Shown in pieces: positions 49,528 to 58,627 of a stretch of 64,000 nt of DNA. The DNA comes from Cypionkella sp. Its GTDB lineage: Bacteria; Pseudomonadota; Alphaproteobacteria; Rhodobacterales; Rhodobacteraceae. Under the pieces are notes generated by a model. That model was not told where the DNA came from, did not search any database, and saw nothing but the letters and a program-made list of their open reading frames with translations. Position 1 is the stretch's first letter. Each line of letters opens with the position of its first letter. The position numbers were made by a program, and so were the translations under genes. The stretch spans positions 1-64,000 of the forward strand of contig JALRIN010000004.1 in NCBI GenBank assembly GCA_023255415.1. Direction: 5' to 3'.

Positions 49528-52500
49528 AGCGGATTATAATTGCCATTTTTACCATGTTAGTGCCGCTTTTTGCGACCGCCCAAACCGATGGCCGTGATTA
49601 TCTGACCGCGTTTCTAGAGGAGTCGCTGTCTGGGGCGGGCCGCAAGGTGACGGTCACCGGATTTCAGGGCGCGCTGTCCTCTACCGCCAGTCTGGAGAGT
49701 CTGACGATTGCCGATGACCAAGGGGTTTGGCTAAGCCTGCGCGGCGTCAATCTGGATTGGAGCCGGTCTTCCTTGCTGCGTGGCGCCGTGGTGGTGACGG
49801 CGCTGACTGCCAAGGATATTGAGCTTGTGCGTCTGCCAATCGCCTCGGCTGCGGCCAAGCCCGAGGCGGGCCAGTTTTCCCTGCCTGAACTGCCAGTGTC
49901 GATCAGCATCGGCAAGATCATGGCCGACCACATCAGCCTTGGGCCGACGGTCCTGGGCCAAGCGGTGGAGGCGAAGCTGCAAGCCTCGATTCAGCTTGGC
50001 GGCGGCGAGGCGGCGGCCAACTTGTTGCTGCAAAGATCAGGCGCGGGGCCGCAGGGGAAAATTGCGCTGACTGTCAGCTATACCAATCGGGATCAGCGGC
50101 TAAATGTTGATCTGCTGGCCGAAGAGGGTGCAGGCGGGCTTGCGGCGGTGAAATTGGGTCTGCCCGAGGCGCCCTCGCTGTCTTTAAGCATCAAGGGCGA
50201 CGGGCCTTTGACCGATTTTACGGCTGATATTGGCCTGCAAAGCGATCAGACTGATCGCCTGCGCGGCAAGGTGGTGCTGACCGGCGCAGAGGGCGGCGGG
50301 CAAGGCTTTGCGGCCGATCTTTCGGGCGATATGGCGCCGCTGTTTTTGCCCGACTATGCCGCGTTTTTCGGCAATCGGGTCACCCTGCAGCTTGCCGGCA
50401 CACGAGCGGCGGATGGTGGGCTGAACCTGCCGCAGTTTCATCTAAGCGCGCAGGCGCTGCAGGTGGACGGCGCGCTTTTTGTCAAATCTGATGGGCTGCC
50501 GCAAAGCTTTGCGCTGACGGGCCGCATTGCCGATCCTGCGGGGGATGCGGTGCTGTTGCCGCTGGCCACAGCGCAGCAGCTGCGGGTTGGCAGCGCCGAT
50601 CTGGAATTGTCTTATGATGCGGCGCAGGGCGAAGGCTGGGCGGGTAAGATCGCCATTTCTGGCCTTGTCAGAGACGATTTCCGCGCAAGCGCCCTGTCGC
50701 TTGACGGCTCGGGGCGGATCGCGCGGGTGGCGGGCAAGCGGCAGGTTGGTGGCAGTTTCCGCTACAGTGCCGAAGGGCTTAATCCGCGCGATCAGGCCTT
50801 GGCGCGCGCTTTGGGGTCAGTGCTCTGGGGCGATGCGCTGGGCTATTGGCGCGAAGGCGCGGGCAGCCTGACGATTGGGCGCATGAGGCTGCAGGGCGAG
50901 GACTATGCAGCCCAAGCCTCGGGCCAGATCACGGGACTTGCGGGCGCTTTTGCCATCAGCGGGCAGGCAAGCGCCCAAATGCAAGATCTGTCGCGGCTTT
51001 CGGGTCTGACGGGGCGTGGTTTGGGCGGGGCGGCGGATGTCACCCTGACCGGCAGCGGCAGCCCGATCACCGGGGCTTTTGATCTGCAAGCCACCGCCAA
51101 GGGGCAGGACATGCGCGCAGGGGTCGCGCAGTTGGACTCCCTATTGCGCGGGCCAGCTCGGCTGACCGCTTCGGTGCTGCGCGACACCACGGGCGTTGCT
51201 TTGCGCGAGATGACGTTGCAGGCGCAAAGCCTGACCGCAAGCGCGCAGGGGCAGCTTGCCTCGGCGGGCAGCGATGTGACGGCGACGCTGAACTTTACCG
51301 ATCTGCAAAGCCTTGGCGCGGGCTATCGGGGCAGCCTGTCGGGCAAGGCGCATCTGACCGGCACGCAGGCAAAGGCGCAGATGACGCTGACGGCCACGGG
51401 CCAAGATCTGCGGCTGGGGCAGGCGCAGATCGACAGCCTGCTGGCAGGGCCGTCACAGCTGGCGCTTGACCTGGCGATGAACGCGGGTCAGCTGCAGATC
51501 AACCGCGCCGATCTTAGCAATCCGCAGCTGCGCGTGACAGCCAGCGGCGCGCTGGATGGCAGCCTGCAGCGCGTGAAGTTGGATGCAAGGCTCGCCGATC
51601 TGGCGCTGTTGCTGCCCGAATTTCCGGGGCCGCTGACGGTGACAGGCACCGCGGCGCAAGATGCCAAGGGCACCAGCCTGGATCTGACGGCAAAAGGGCC
51701 GGGCCAGATTGACGCAAGCGTTCAGGGCAGCCTTACCCAGGGCTTTGACACCGCAGATCTGGTGATCAAAGGTCAGGCGCGGGCGGCTTTGGCCAATGCC
51801 TTTATCGCGCCGCGCAGCGTGTCTGGTCAGCTTGGCTTTGATCTGCGGCTGAAAGGGCCGTTGCAGCTGGCTTCCCTTTCGGGGCCGGTGACGCTCAGCC
51901 AAGGCCAGCTTGCTGATCCGGCGCTGAAATTCTCGCTGCGCAATATCTCGGCACAGCTTGGCTTGCAGTCGGGGCGGGCGGTGGTGGCCTCTCGCTTGGA
52001 TGTTTCCTCGGGGGGGCGGGTTGCGGTTCAGGGCACCGCCGAGCTTCGCGCGCCCTATGCCGGCGATCTGACGGTTGATCTGCAAAGCGTCATCCTGCGC
52101 GATCCTGATCTTTACGAGGCGCGGCTGAACGGCCAGCTGGGTATAACAGGCCCGCTGACGGGCGGCGCGCAGATTGCGGGCCGCATTGCGCTGAATGAGA
52201 CCGAGTTGCGTGTGCCTTCAACCGGCGTAAGCGGCGCTTCGGGCTTGCCTGATCTGCGCCATATCAACGAGCCTGCCGCGGTTTATGCCACCCGTGCGCG
52301 GGCAGGGCTGATTGCGCAGGCGAAACCCAGCAGCGGGGGCGGCGCGGGCTTTGGGCTGGATGTGGTGCTTTCGGCCCCCAGCCGGCTGTTTGTGCGCGGG
52401 CGCGGGCTTGATGCTGAATTGGGTGGCGAGCTGCGTCTGACCGGCACCACCAATGCCGTGGTGCCGATTGGTGCCTTTAGCCTTATTCGCGGCCGTCTGG

Positions 52501-53042
52501 ATATTTTGGGCAAGCGGCTGGATCTGACCGAGGCGCTTTTGCAGATGCAGGGCACGCTGACGCCCTATGTTCAAATCGCTGCGACGACGCAAAACGATGG
52601 CATCACCTCGGGCGTCAGTATCATTGGTCCGGCCTCTGACCCCGTGGTCAGCTTTACTTCGGTGCCAGAGCTGCCCGAAGAAGAAGTGGTGGCGCAACTG
52701 CTGTTTGGCCGCGGATTGCAAACTTTGTCACCGTTTCAGGCGCTGCAGCTTGCCAGCGCCGTAGCCACTTTGGCGGGGCGCGGCGGCGATGGCGTGATCG
52801 CAAAGCTGCGCAAGGGCGTGGGGTTGGACAATCTGGATGTAAAAACCGGTGCCGATGGGTCGACCCAAGTGACGGCGGGCAAATATATCAGCGAAAAGGT
52901 CTATTCCGAAGTCACCGTCGATCAGCAGGGCCAAAGCCAGATCAACCTGAACCTTGATATCAGCAAATCCATCAAGCTGCAGGCCAAGGCGGGATCGACA
53001 GGCAGCACCGGGCTTGGGGTGCTGTTGCAAAAAGATTACTGA
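49524..53042 (+). CDS. tamB: translocation/assembly module protein TamB
   Basis: TamB is a long periplasm-spanning AsmA-like beta-taco protein anchored in the inner membrane that partners TamA and may also carry lipids. It has 1172 residues from TTG 49524 (TTGA overlap with the tamA stop). A hydrophobic N-terminal helix (about residues 3-19) is followed by a very long repetitive beta-rich region and the conserved C-terminal DUF490 domain (about residues 850-1172: RGRLDILGKRLDL, PELPEEEVVAQLLFGRGLQTLSPFQALQLA, LGVLLQKDY). Confidence 0.93.
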   Translation: MKRIIIAIFTMLVPLFATAQTDGRDYLTAFLEESLSGAGRKVTVTGFQGALSSTASLESLTIADDQGVWLSLRGVNLDWSRSSLLRGAVVVTALTAKDIELVRLPIASAAAKPEAGQFSLPELPVSISIGKIMADHISLGPTVLGQAVEAKLQASIQLGGGEAAANLLLQRSGAGPQGKIALTVSYTNRDQRLNVDLLAEEGAGGLAAVKLGLPEAPSLSLSIKGDGPLTDFTADIGLQSDQTDRLRGKVVLTGAEGGGQGFAADLSGDMAPLFLPDYAAFFGNRVTLQLAGTRAADGGLNLPQFHLSAQALQVDGALFVKSDGLPQSFALTGRIADPAGDAVLLPLATAQQLRVGSADLELSYDAAQGEGWAGKIAISGLVRDDFRASALSLDGSGRIARVAGKRQVGGSFRYSAEGLNPRDQALARALGSVLWGDALGYWREGAGSLTIGRMRLQGEDYAAQASGQITGLAGAFAISGQASAQMQDLSRLSGLTGRGLGGAADVTLTGSGSPITGAFDLQATAKGQDMRAGVAQLDSLLRGPARLTASVLRDTTGVALREMTLQAQSLTASAQGQLASAGSDVTATLNFTDLQSLGAGYRGSLSGKAHLTGTQAKAQMTLTATGQDLRLGQAQIDSLLAGPSQLALDLAMNAGQLQINRADLSNPQLRVTASGALDGSLQRVKLDARLADLALLLPEFPGPLTVTGTAAQDAKGTSLDLTAKGPGQIDASVQGSLTQGFDTADLVIKGQARAALANAFIAPRSVSGQLGFDLRLKGPLQLASLSGPVTLSQGQLADPALKFSLRNISAQLGLQSGRAVVASRLDVSSGGRVAVQGTAELRAPYAGDLTVDLQSVILRDPDLYEARLNGQLGITGPLTGGAQIAGRIALNETELRVPSTGVSGASGLPDLRHINEPAAVYATRARAGLIAQAKPSSGGGAGFGLDVVLSAPSRLFVRGRGLDAELGGELRLTGTTNAVVPIGAFSLIRGRLDILGKRLDLTEALLQMQGTLTPYVQIAATTQNDGITSGVSIIGPASDPVVSFTSVPELPEEEVVAQLLFGRGLQTLSPFQALQLASAVATLAGRGGDGVIAKLRKGVGLDNLDVKTGADGSTQVTAGKYISEKVYSEVTVDQQGQSQINLNLDISKSIKLQAKAGSTGSTGLGVLLQKDY

Positions 53043-53869
53043 TCCGGCTCGCCGTTCAACTCGGCATCAACGGCTGCGCCCAACAGCACGGCATAGGCGC
53101 TGACATAAAGCCAGATCAGCAGCACCACCACCGCCCCGATAGAGCCGTAAACCCGGTTATAAGACGGGAAATTCGCCAGATACAGCATAAAGCTGCGGGT
53201 GGCGAAAAACCACAACACCACCGCCACCAGCAGCCCCCAAGACAAAAGCGGCGTGCGGCTGGTGGTGTAATTTGGCCCCAGCCGATAGGCCAGACCCACC
53301 GCCAGCACCCCCGCCACAATGCCCAAGGCCAGATTGGTTTCCGCCAAGGCAAAGCGTTGGGCAATATCGGGCAGATAGGCCACGATCAGCGGCAAGATCA
53401 CCGCGATTGTCATCGCCGACAGCACCATGCCCACCAAAACAAAGGTCAGCACCAAGGCGCGCAGCTGGTGCAGATGACCCGAGCGGTTCGGCAAATGATG
53501 AATGGCATTCAGCCCGCGCATCAGCGCCGCCACCCCTGCGCGCGCCGACCACAGCGCCAGCGCGGTCGAAGCCAGCGTCGTCAACCCCAGATTGCCGCTG
53601 TTCACCGCAAGCAAAGCGGTGATCTGATCGGAAATCAGGCTAAAGGCCTCGGGCGGCAAAAACCCTTTCAGCAGTGCGACTTCTTGTTGAATAACCACAG
53701 GATCAGAGACGAATCCCCAGATGGCGATGATCGCCGCTGCCGCAGGGAAAATCGCCAGAAAGGCGTAAAACGCCACGCCTGCTGCGATCAGGTCGATCTC
53801 GGCCTGCTCGATCCGGCGATAGTAGCCCAGCAAAGCCGTGCGCAGGCGCAGGGGAAGCAGCTGCCACAT
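53036..53869 (-). CDS. YihY/BrkB family inner-membrane protein
   Basis: A 277-residue polytopic membrane protein with about six transmembrane helices. Family features are AAGVAFYAFLAIFPAAAAIIAIWG near residue 30, SARAGVAALMRGLNAIHH, and the C-terminal YGSIGAVVVLLIWLYVSAYAVLLGAAVDAEL. Such proteins were once called ribonuclease BN but are of unknown transport or envelope function. The 3' end overlaps tamB by seven bases, and the 5' end is two bases after the MarR gene stop. Confidence 0.9.
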   Translation of the reverse strand: MWQLLPLRLRTALLGYYRRIEQAEIDLIAAGVAFYAFLAIFPAAAAIIAIWGFVSDPVVIQQEVALLKGFLPPEAFSLISDQITALLAVNSGNLGLTTLASTALALWSARAGVAALMRGLNAIHHLPNRSGHLHQLRALVLTFVLVGMVLSAMTIAVILPLIVAYLPDIAQRFALAETNLALGIVAGVLAVGLAYRLGPNYTTSRTPLLSWGLLVAVVLWFFATRSFMLYLANFPSYNRVYGSIGAVVVLLIWLYVSAYAVLLGAAVDAELNGEPDQ

Positions 53870-53871
53870 CC

Positions 53872-54318
53872 TTAGCTGTCGTCCCGTTCCAGCCGCAGCC
53901 GCATTTCGCGCAGCACCGGCAGCACGGCGCGCACACGCTCTTGGCCCAAAGCCTTGACCACCTCGCCAATCAGCGGCGCAACCGAGGCGACGGCGGCATC
54001 GCGCGCTTGGCGGCCCGAGGGCGACAGTGCGACAAACTTTTGCCGCGCATCATCCCAATCGGGGCGCACATGCACATGGCCCGCCCATTCCAGTTTCGCA
54101 AGCGTATTGGTCATCGCGCCGCGGGTGACATGAAAGGCGCGGGCAAGCTGGGCTGGCGTGCGTTCATCATTCAACCGCGCAAGATGGTTCAGAACCGAGA
54201 AATGCGACAGCTCCATGCCCTTTGGCAGGGCCTTGGAGATTCGGTTGCGCGCCAGCTGATCGGCCATGAACAGCTCGCCAAACAAAGTGATAGCCAGATC
54301 GTCGGTCTTATCTGTCAT
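53872..54318 (-). CDS. MarR family transcriptional regulator
   Basis: A 148-residue winged-helix regulator. Dimerisation helices flank the DNA-binding domain: HFSVLNHLARLNDERTPAQLARAFHVTRGAMTNTLAKLEWAGHV contains the helix-turn-helix, and DWDDARQKFVALSPSGR is the wing. It lies between the nitrilase gene (four-base overlap) and the YihY gene, so it may control this minus-strand operon. Ligand and targets are unknown. Confidence 0.9.
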   Translation of the reverse strand: MTDKTDDLAITLFGELFMADQLARNRISKALPKGMELSHFSVLNHLARLNDERTPAQLARAFHVTRGAMTNTLAKLEWAGHVHVRPDWDDARQKFVALSPSGRQARDAAVASVAPLIGEVVKALGQERVRAVLPVLREMRLRLERDDS

Positions 54319-55145
54319 GGCCCGGTGAACTCGCGGTCATGGTGCAGGCTGGGCACGCGGCCCCGCGCCTTGGCGACCTGGGTCAGGTCAAGATCGGCAA
54401 AGGTCACGCCGGTCTCGGTGCCGCCATCGGCCAAAACCTCGCCCCAAGGCGCGACCACAAGCGAATGGCCATAGGTGTTGCGGCCCTTGCCTTTGGTTTC
54501 GGGATGAAAGCCGGTCTGCGCCGGTGCCAGCACAAAGCAGCCGGTTTCAATCGCCCGTGCGCGCAGCAAGACATGCCAATGCGCCGCCCCGGTGATGTGG
54601 TTAAAGGCGGCGGGCACGGTCAAAATCTGCGCCCCCGCCTGCCCCAGCCTGCGAAACAGCTGCGCAAAGCGCAGATCATAGCAGACCGAAAGCCCGATTT
54701 TGCCAAAGGGCGTCTCGGCCAAAACCGCCGCAGAACCGGGCCGGTAACCCGCCGATTCGCGGTACATTTCGGTTTCCGATACATTGACGTCAAACATATG
54801 GATCTTGTCATAGCGCGCCGCAATCTCGCCCGAAGGCGCGATCAGGAACGACCGATTGGCAAAGCGCCCATCGGCATCCTGGGTCAAAAGCCCAAGCGAG
54901 CCGATCAACAGCCAAACCCCCAAGGCCTGCGCCTCGGCCCGCAGGGCGGCCAGGGTTTCATCCTCGGCCTCGTGCCGCAGATGGCTGCGCTGATGCGCGC
55001 GGTCTGACGATAGCATATTGGTGCATTCAGGCGTCAGCACAAAGCCAGCCCCCCCAGCCGCTGCCGCACGCAGGTGCTGCAGCGTTTGGGTCAGATTGGC
55101 GGCAGGATCATCGCCAACCGTCAATTGCACCAAGCCGACGCGCAT
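54315..55145 (-). CDS. carbon-nitrogen hydrolase (nitrilase family, Nit/omega-amidase-like)
   Basis: Hydrolyses amides such as deaminated glutathione or alpha-keto-omega-amides, judged by resemblance to the Nit1/Nit2 branch. The catalytic triad is visible: glutamate in LTPECTN (about residue 41), lysine in RYDKIHMFDV and cysteine in LSVCYDLRFAQLFR. The 276-residue protein has normal length. It shares one base with the upstream grxC stop and overlaps the MarR gene by four bases. Next to a glutaredoxin, a glutathione-repair role is attractive but unproven. Confidence 0.87.
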   Translation of the reverse strand: MRVGLVQLTVGDDPAANLTQTLQHLRAAAAGGAGFVLTPECTNMLSSDRAHQRSHLRHEAEDETLAALRAEAQALGVWLLIGSLGLLTQDADGRFANRSFLIAPSGEIAARYDKIHMFDVNVSETEMYRESAGYRPGSAAVLAETPFGKIGLSVCYDLRFAQLFRRLGQAGAQILTVPAAFNHITGAAHWHVLLRARAIETGCFVLAPAQTGFHPETKGKGRNTYGHSLVVAPWGEVLADGGTETGVTFADLDLTQVAKARGRVPSLHHDREFTGP

Positions 55146-55396
55146 CAGGCCAACATCGCGTCAAGCTTGCCCGACCGCTCTAGGGCATGCAGATCATCAC
55201 AGCCGCCGATATGGCTGCCCGCGATGAAAATCTGCGGCACCGAGGTGCGGCCCGCACGTTGGGTCATCTTGGCGCGCAAGGCCGGATCGCCGCCAACGTC
55301 AATATCGGTAAAGGCCACGCCCTTTTTGGTCAGCAAGCCTTTGGCCGCGACGCAATAGGGGCAGGTGCGGGTGGTATAAATCTCGACAGCTTTCAT
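55145..55396 (-). CDS. grxC: glutaredoxin 3
   Basis: A small 83-residue dithiol glutaredoxin with the active site CPYC at about residues 11-14 (YTTRTCPYCVAAKGLL), the TSVPQIF cis-proline loop, and the GGCDDLHAL glutathione-binding segment. It reduces disulfides and mixed glutathione disulfides in the cytoplasm. It is downstream of comF and immediately upstream of the nitrilase gene in the same operon. Confidence 0.94.
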   Translation of the reverse strand: MKAVEIYTTRTCPYCVAAKGLLTKKGVAFTDIDVGGDPALRAKMTQRAGRTSVPQIFIAGSHIGGCDDLHALERSGKLDAMLA

Positions 55397-55432
55397 CGCA
55401 GCATCCTTATGGTCAGAGGTGACTATAGGGAT

Positions 55433-56155
55433 TTAGGCATCCTTAGCAACGCGCGCCAGTGCAAGAACAGATATCCCGATTGCGCCCTGTGCAATGCAGG
55501 CCTCTGCCGCAGCGGCAAAGGTGGCGCCAGAGGTCATCACATCGTCGATCAGCAGAATATGCCGTCCCTCGATCCGCTGGGCGCGCTGCGGATGGGCCGT
55601 CAAAGCCTCGGCCATATTGGCAAAGCGGTCATCGCGGCCGCGGCCCTCTTGGCTGTGAGTGTTGCGGCGACGAATCAGCAGATCGGGGCAATGCTCAAAG
55701 CCTGCTGCCCGTGCCAAACCCCGCGACAGCATCGCGGCTTGGTTATAGCGGCGCTTCAAAAGCCGCGTCCAATGCAGCGGAATCGGCGCCACCAGCATAT
55801 TGGGCCGCAACAAGGGCTGTGCGGCGCGCAGCAACCAATCCGCCGCAGGTCGCGCCAGATCAAGCCTATCGCCATGCTTGAAAGCCAGAACCATCCGCCG
55901 CGCATTGTCTTTGTAAAGCAAGGCCGCCCGCCCCTGCGACCAAGGCCGCGCGATGGTCAGACAGTCATCGCAAAGCGCCTGCTGCTCTTCTGCGTCGCCC
56001 TGCAATGGCGTGCCGCATTGGTCGCAAACCAATCCGGCGATAAATGGCGTTTGCGCCCAGCAGGGACCGCACAGCCCGAAATCGGTGGTCACCCGCGCAT
56101 CGCAGGTCAGGCACTGCGGCGGATAGATCATATGCAGCAGATCTTGCATTCCCAT
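55433..56155 (-). CDS. ComF family phosphoribosyltransferase-like protein
   Basis: Resembles ComF/GntX proteins, linked to DNA uptake or reuse of DNA as carbon source. The 240-residue protein has an N-terminal zinc-finger-like region with four CxxC pairs (CLTCDA, CGPCW, CDQCG, CDDC) and a phosphoribosyltransferase fold with the PRPP motif ILLIDDVMTSGATF near residue 195. No other competence genes are nearby. It heads the comF-grxC-nitrilase-marR-yihY operon and is divergent from a methyltransferase gene. Confidence 0.9.
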   Translation of the reverse strand: MGMQDLLHMIYPPQCLTCDARVTTDFGLCGPCWAQTPFIAGLVCDQCGTPLQGDAEEQQALCDDCLTIARPWSQGRAALLYKDNARRMVLAFKHGDRLDLARPAADWLLRAAQPLLRPNMLVAPIPLHWTRLLKRRYNQAAMLSRGLARAAGFEHCPDLLIRRRNTHSQEGRGRDDRFANMAEALTAHPQRAQRIEGRHILLIDDVMTSGATFAAAAEACIAQGAIGISVLALARVAKDA

Positions 56156-56178
56156 GCCACACTCCTATGGTCCGCGCC

Positions 56179-56967
56179 ATGACGCCGCTTTTGACCGACC
56201 GCACCGCCTTGACCCTGCACCGCGCCCGCGCGACGGCGCTGTTTTTGCAAGAAGAGGCGGTGTTCGAAGTGCAGGATCGCCTGAGTGAGGTTAACAAAAC
56301 CTTTACGGATGCGCGGATCGTCACCGGATTTCCGCAGCTTTGGCAGCCATACCAGACAATTCCCGATGCCGAGACCTTGGATCTGCAGCCCGAATCGCTT
56401 GATCTGGTGGTTCATGCCATGGCCTTGCATTGGGCCAATGACCCCGTGGGGCAATTGGTGCAATGTCGCCGCGCCTTGCGGCCGGATGGGCTGTTCCTGG
56501 GGCTGCTGTTTGGTGGCCAAACCCTGCACGAGCTGCGCGCAGCCCTTGCGCAGGCCGAAGCCGAGGTCACCGGCGGGCTGTCGCCGCGGGTGCTGCCGAT
56601 GGCCGAGATCCGCGATCTGGGTGGTTTGCTGCAACGCGCAGGCTTTGCGTTGCCGGTGGCCGATAGCTTTGCCAAGACCGTGCTTTACCGCGATGCCACT
56701 CATCTGATGCGTGATCTGCGCGCCATGGGCGAAGGCAATGCGCTGCACGCGCGTCTGCGCCGCCCGACAAGCCGCGCCGTCTTTGATCGTGCCGCCCAGA
56801 TCTATGCGCAAAGTTTCGCCACTGCCGAAAGCCTGATCCCTGCGACATTCGAGATCATCACCCTGACCGGCTGGGCCCCGCATGACACTCAGCAAAAGCC
56901 GCTGCGACCGGGATCAGCGATCTCGCGGTTGGAAGATGCGCTAAAGGTCGCAACGAAACCCAGTTGA
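56179..56967 (+). CDS. SAM-dependent methyltransferase, NDUFAF5/BioC-like
   Basis: About 262 residues from ATG 56179; ATG 56167 is an alternative. The N-terminus (LTDRTALTLHRARA) and the central LDLVVHAMALHWANDPVGQLVQCRRALRPDGLFLG segment are typical of the alphaproteobacterial and mitochondrial NDUFAF5 branch, related to BioC. The mitochondrial protein acts in complex I assembly (arginine hydroxylation on NDUFS7). The usual glycine-rich SAM loop is not obvious in the first half, so catalytic type is uncertain. It is divergent from comF. Confidence 0.82.
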   Translation: MTPLLTDRTALTLHRARATALFLQEEAVFEVQDRLSEVNKTFTDARIVTGFPQLWQPYQTIPDAETLDLQPESLDLVVHAMALHWANDPVGQLVQCRRALRPDGLFLGLLFGGQTLHELRAALAQAEAEVTGGLSPRVLPMAEIRDLGGLLQRAGFALPVADSFAKTVLYRDATHLMRDLRAMGEGNALHARLRRPTSRAVFDRAAQIYAQSFATAESLIPATFEIITLTGWAPHDTQQKPLRPGSAISRLEDALKVATKPS

Positions 56968-57013
56968 CCCAAGCCAAAGCTGCGTTATCTGGGGGGGAAC
57001 AAGAGGAGTTGCT

Positions 57014-58072
57014 ATGACCGATATTCCCGCAGGCACGGGCCGCCTTGCCCATGCCCCCGCTGATCACCCAACGGTGAAAGCGCCGAAGATCGGCGTTCTG
57101 CTGGCCAATCTTGGCACGCCAGACGGCTATGACTATTGGTCGATGCGGCGCTATCTGAACGAATTTCTATCGGACAAGCGCGTTGTCGATATCTCGGATT
57201 GGATCTGGCAGCCGCTGTTGCAGCTGATCATCTTGACCAAGCGCCCCTTCACCTCGGGCGCGAATTACAAGCTGATCTGGAACCACGAGAAAAACGAAAG
57301 CCCGCTGCTGACCATCACCAAAGACCAAACCGCAGCCATTGCTGCTGCGCTGAAGGCCAAGCATGGCGACGAAATTATGGTCGACTTTGCAATGCGTTAC
57401 GGAAATCCGTCGACGCAGTCCAAGGTGCAGGCCATGGTGGCGGCTGGCTGCGAAAAGATCTTGTTCTTCCCGCTTTATCCGCATTACGCCGGGGCGACCT
57501 CGGCCACCGCAAATGACGCTTTCTTCGCGGCCTTGATGCGCGAAAAGCGCCAGCCAGCAGCGCGCACGGTGAAAGAATACTTTGACCATCCCGCCTATAT
57601 CGAGGCTTTGGCGCAATCGGTGGAACGGGCCTATGCCGGGCTTGATCACCGCCCTGATGTGCTGGTGACCTCGTATCACGGCATGCCGATCCGCTATTTG
57701 ATGGAGGGCGACCCCTATCATTGCCAATGTGCGAAAACCTCGCGGTTGCTGCGCGAACGGCTGGGCTGGGACAAGGGCGCGATTGACGTGACCTTTCAAT
57801 CGGTCTTTGGTCGCGAAGAATGGCTGAAGCCTTATACGGTGAACCATGTCGCCGAATTGGCCAAGCAGGGCAAGAAGCGCATCGCGGTGATGGCGCCGGC
57901 GTTTTCCGCCGATTGCATTGAAACGCTTGAGGAAATCAACGGCGAGATCCGCGAATCCTTTGAACATGCGGGCGGTGAGGTCTTTACCTATATTCCCTGC
58001 CTGAACGACGAGGCCGCGCATATCGCCGCCCTGACCCAGGTGATCGAAGAGAATTTGGCGGGCTGGGTCTAA
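57014..58072 (+). CDS. hemH: ferrochelatase
   Basis: Inserts iron into protoporphyrin IX to make heme. The 352-residue protein has the N-terminal LLANLGTPDGYDYWSMRRYL, FAMRYGNPS, the porphyrin-contact region FFPLYPHYAGATSAT, the conserved catalytic histidine in LVTSYHGMPIRYL, and the C-terminal VMAPAFSADCIETLEEI with the catalytic glutamate. A GAGGAG ribosome binding site precedes the ATG. No other heme-synthesis genes are adjacent; hemW is 50 kb away in the window. Confidence 0.96.
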   Translation: MTDIPAGTGRLAHAPADHPTVKAPKIGVLLANLGTPDGYDYWSMRRYLNEFLSDKRVVDISDWIWQPLLQLIILTKRPFTSGANYKLIWNHEKNESPLLTITKDQTAAIAAALKAKHGDEIMVDFAMRYGNPSTQSKVQAMVAAGCEKILFFPLYPHYAGATSATANDAFFAALMREKRQPAARTVKEYFDHPAYIEALAQSVERAYAGLDHRPDVLVTSYHGMPIRYLMEGDPYHCQCAKTSRLLRERLGWDKGAIDVTFQSVFGREEWLKPYTVNHVAELAKQGKKRIAVMAPAFSADCIETLEEINGEIRESFEHAGGEVFTYIPCLNDEAAHIAALTQVIEENLAGWV

Positions 58073-58116
58073 CCCAGCTGTCGGGCTGCGCAAAAAGCAA
58101 CGGCGCAAAAGAAAAG

Positions 58117-58138
58117 GACGGCAGGTTGCCCTGCCGCC
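58117..58138. terminator. hairpin between hemH and the small membrane protein gene
   Basis: CGGCAGG-TTGC-CCTGCCG (58119-58136) with partial extension. The minus-strand tail TCCTTTTCTTTT is T-rich, so it best serves the small minus-strand gene; the plus-strand tail CCCTTTCC is weaker but may help end hemH. Confidence 0.65.
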
Positions 58139-58160
58139 CTTTCCAAGTTCTGACCAACGA

Positions 58161-58343
58161 TTAGTTGGACGAAACTGCAGCTGCCAGAACAACCAACAAC
58201 AGCAAAGGCACAACAATGCCGCTTGCCGAAGAAGAGGTGGACTGTGCAACAACTGCTGGTTCCATGGTAGGTTCTACCATGCCGCCAGCGAAAGCGGTGG
58301 AAGCGGCAACCGACAGAGCGGCAGCAAGAGCGATCTTTTTCAT
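58161..58343 (-). CDS. small exported single-pass membrane protein
   Basis: A 60-residue protein: signal peptide (KKIALAAALSVAASTAFAGG), a short acidic/hydroxylated middle (EPTMEPAVV..STSSSASG) and a C-terminal hydrophobic helix (IVVPLLLLVVLAAAVSS). Similar tiny proteins next to hemH occur in Rhodobacteraceae and are sometimes mislabelled ferrochelatase; it has no ferrochelatase motif. GGAG lies before the ATG. It has its own terminator, so it is likely an abundant independent transcript. Function unknown. Confidence 0.75.
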   Translation of the reverse strand: MKKIALAAALSVAASTAFAGGMVEPTMEPAVVAQSTSSSASGIVVPLLLLVVLAAAVSSN

Positions 58344-58627
58344 TTGTGTTCTCCAGTTTTAGCAAACCGCCGAATTCGCAGAGGCGACGGCCTGCACCCA
58401 AGAATATTCCTCGTAGGCCACATCTACCTTGCAACAGGGGTGAAAAGCAACTCTGACAAAATCGAAGGCGTAAAAGGACGCTCAAGTTTCGTCAATTTAG
58501 CAACACTTTTCCGCCATTTACCGCTTGGGTATGAAAAAGTGCTGGCCTACCCCTGTGCAGAGGCATGCGCACTGCAAAAGAATAGGCTTTCTTTCGCCCA
58601 GCATATCCCTTTGAGAAGTCGCTTTTT
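58344..58627. other. intergenic region without recognised gene
   Basis: 284 bases between the small membrane protein and the first L,D-transpeptidase, both on the minus strand. No open frame, repeat or strong hairpin is convincing. The part near 58360-58440 should hold the promoter of the small gene. Confidence 0.3.
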
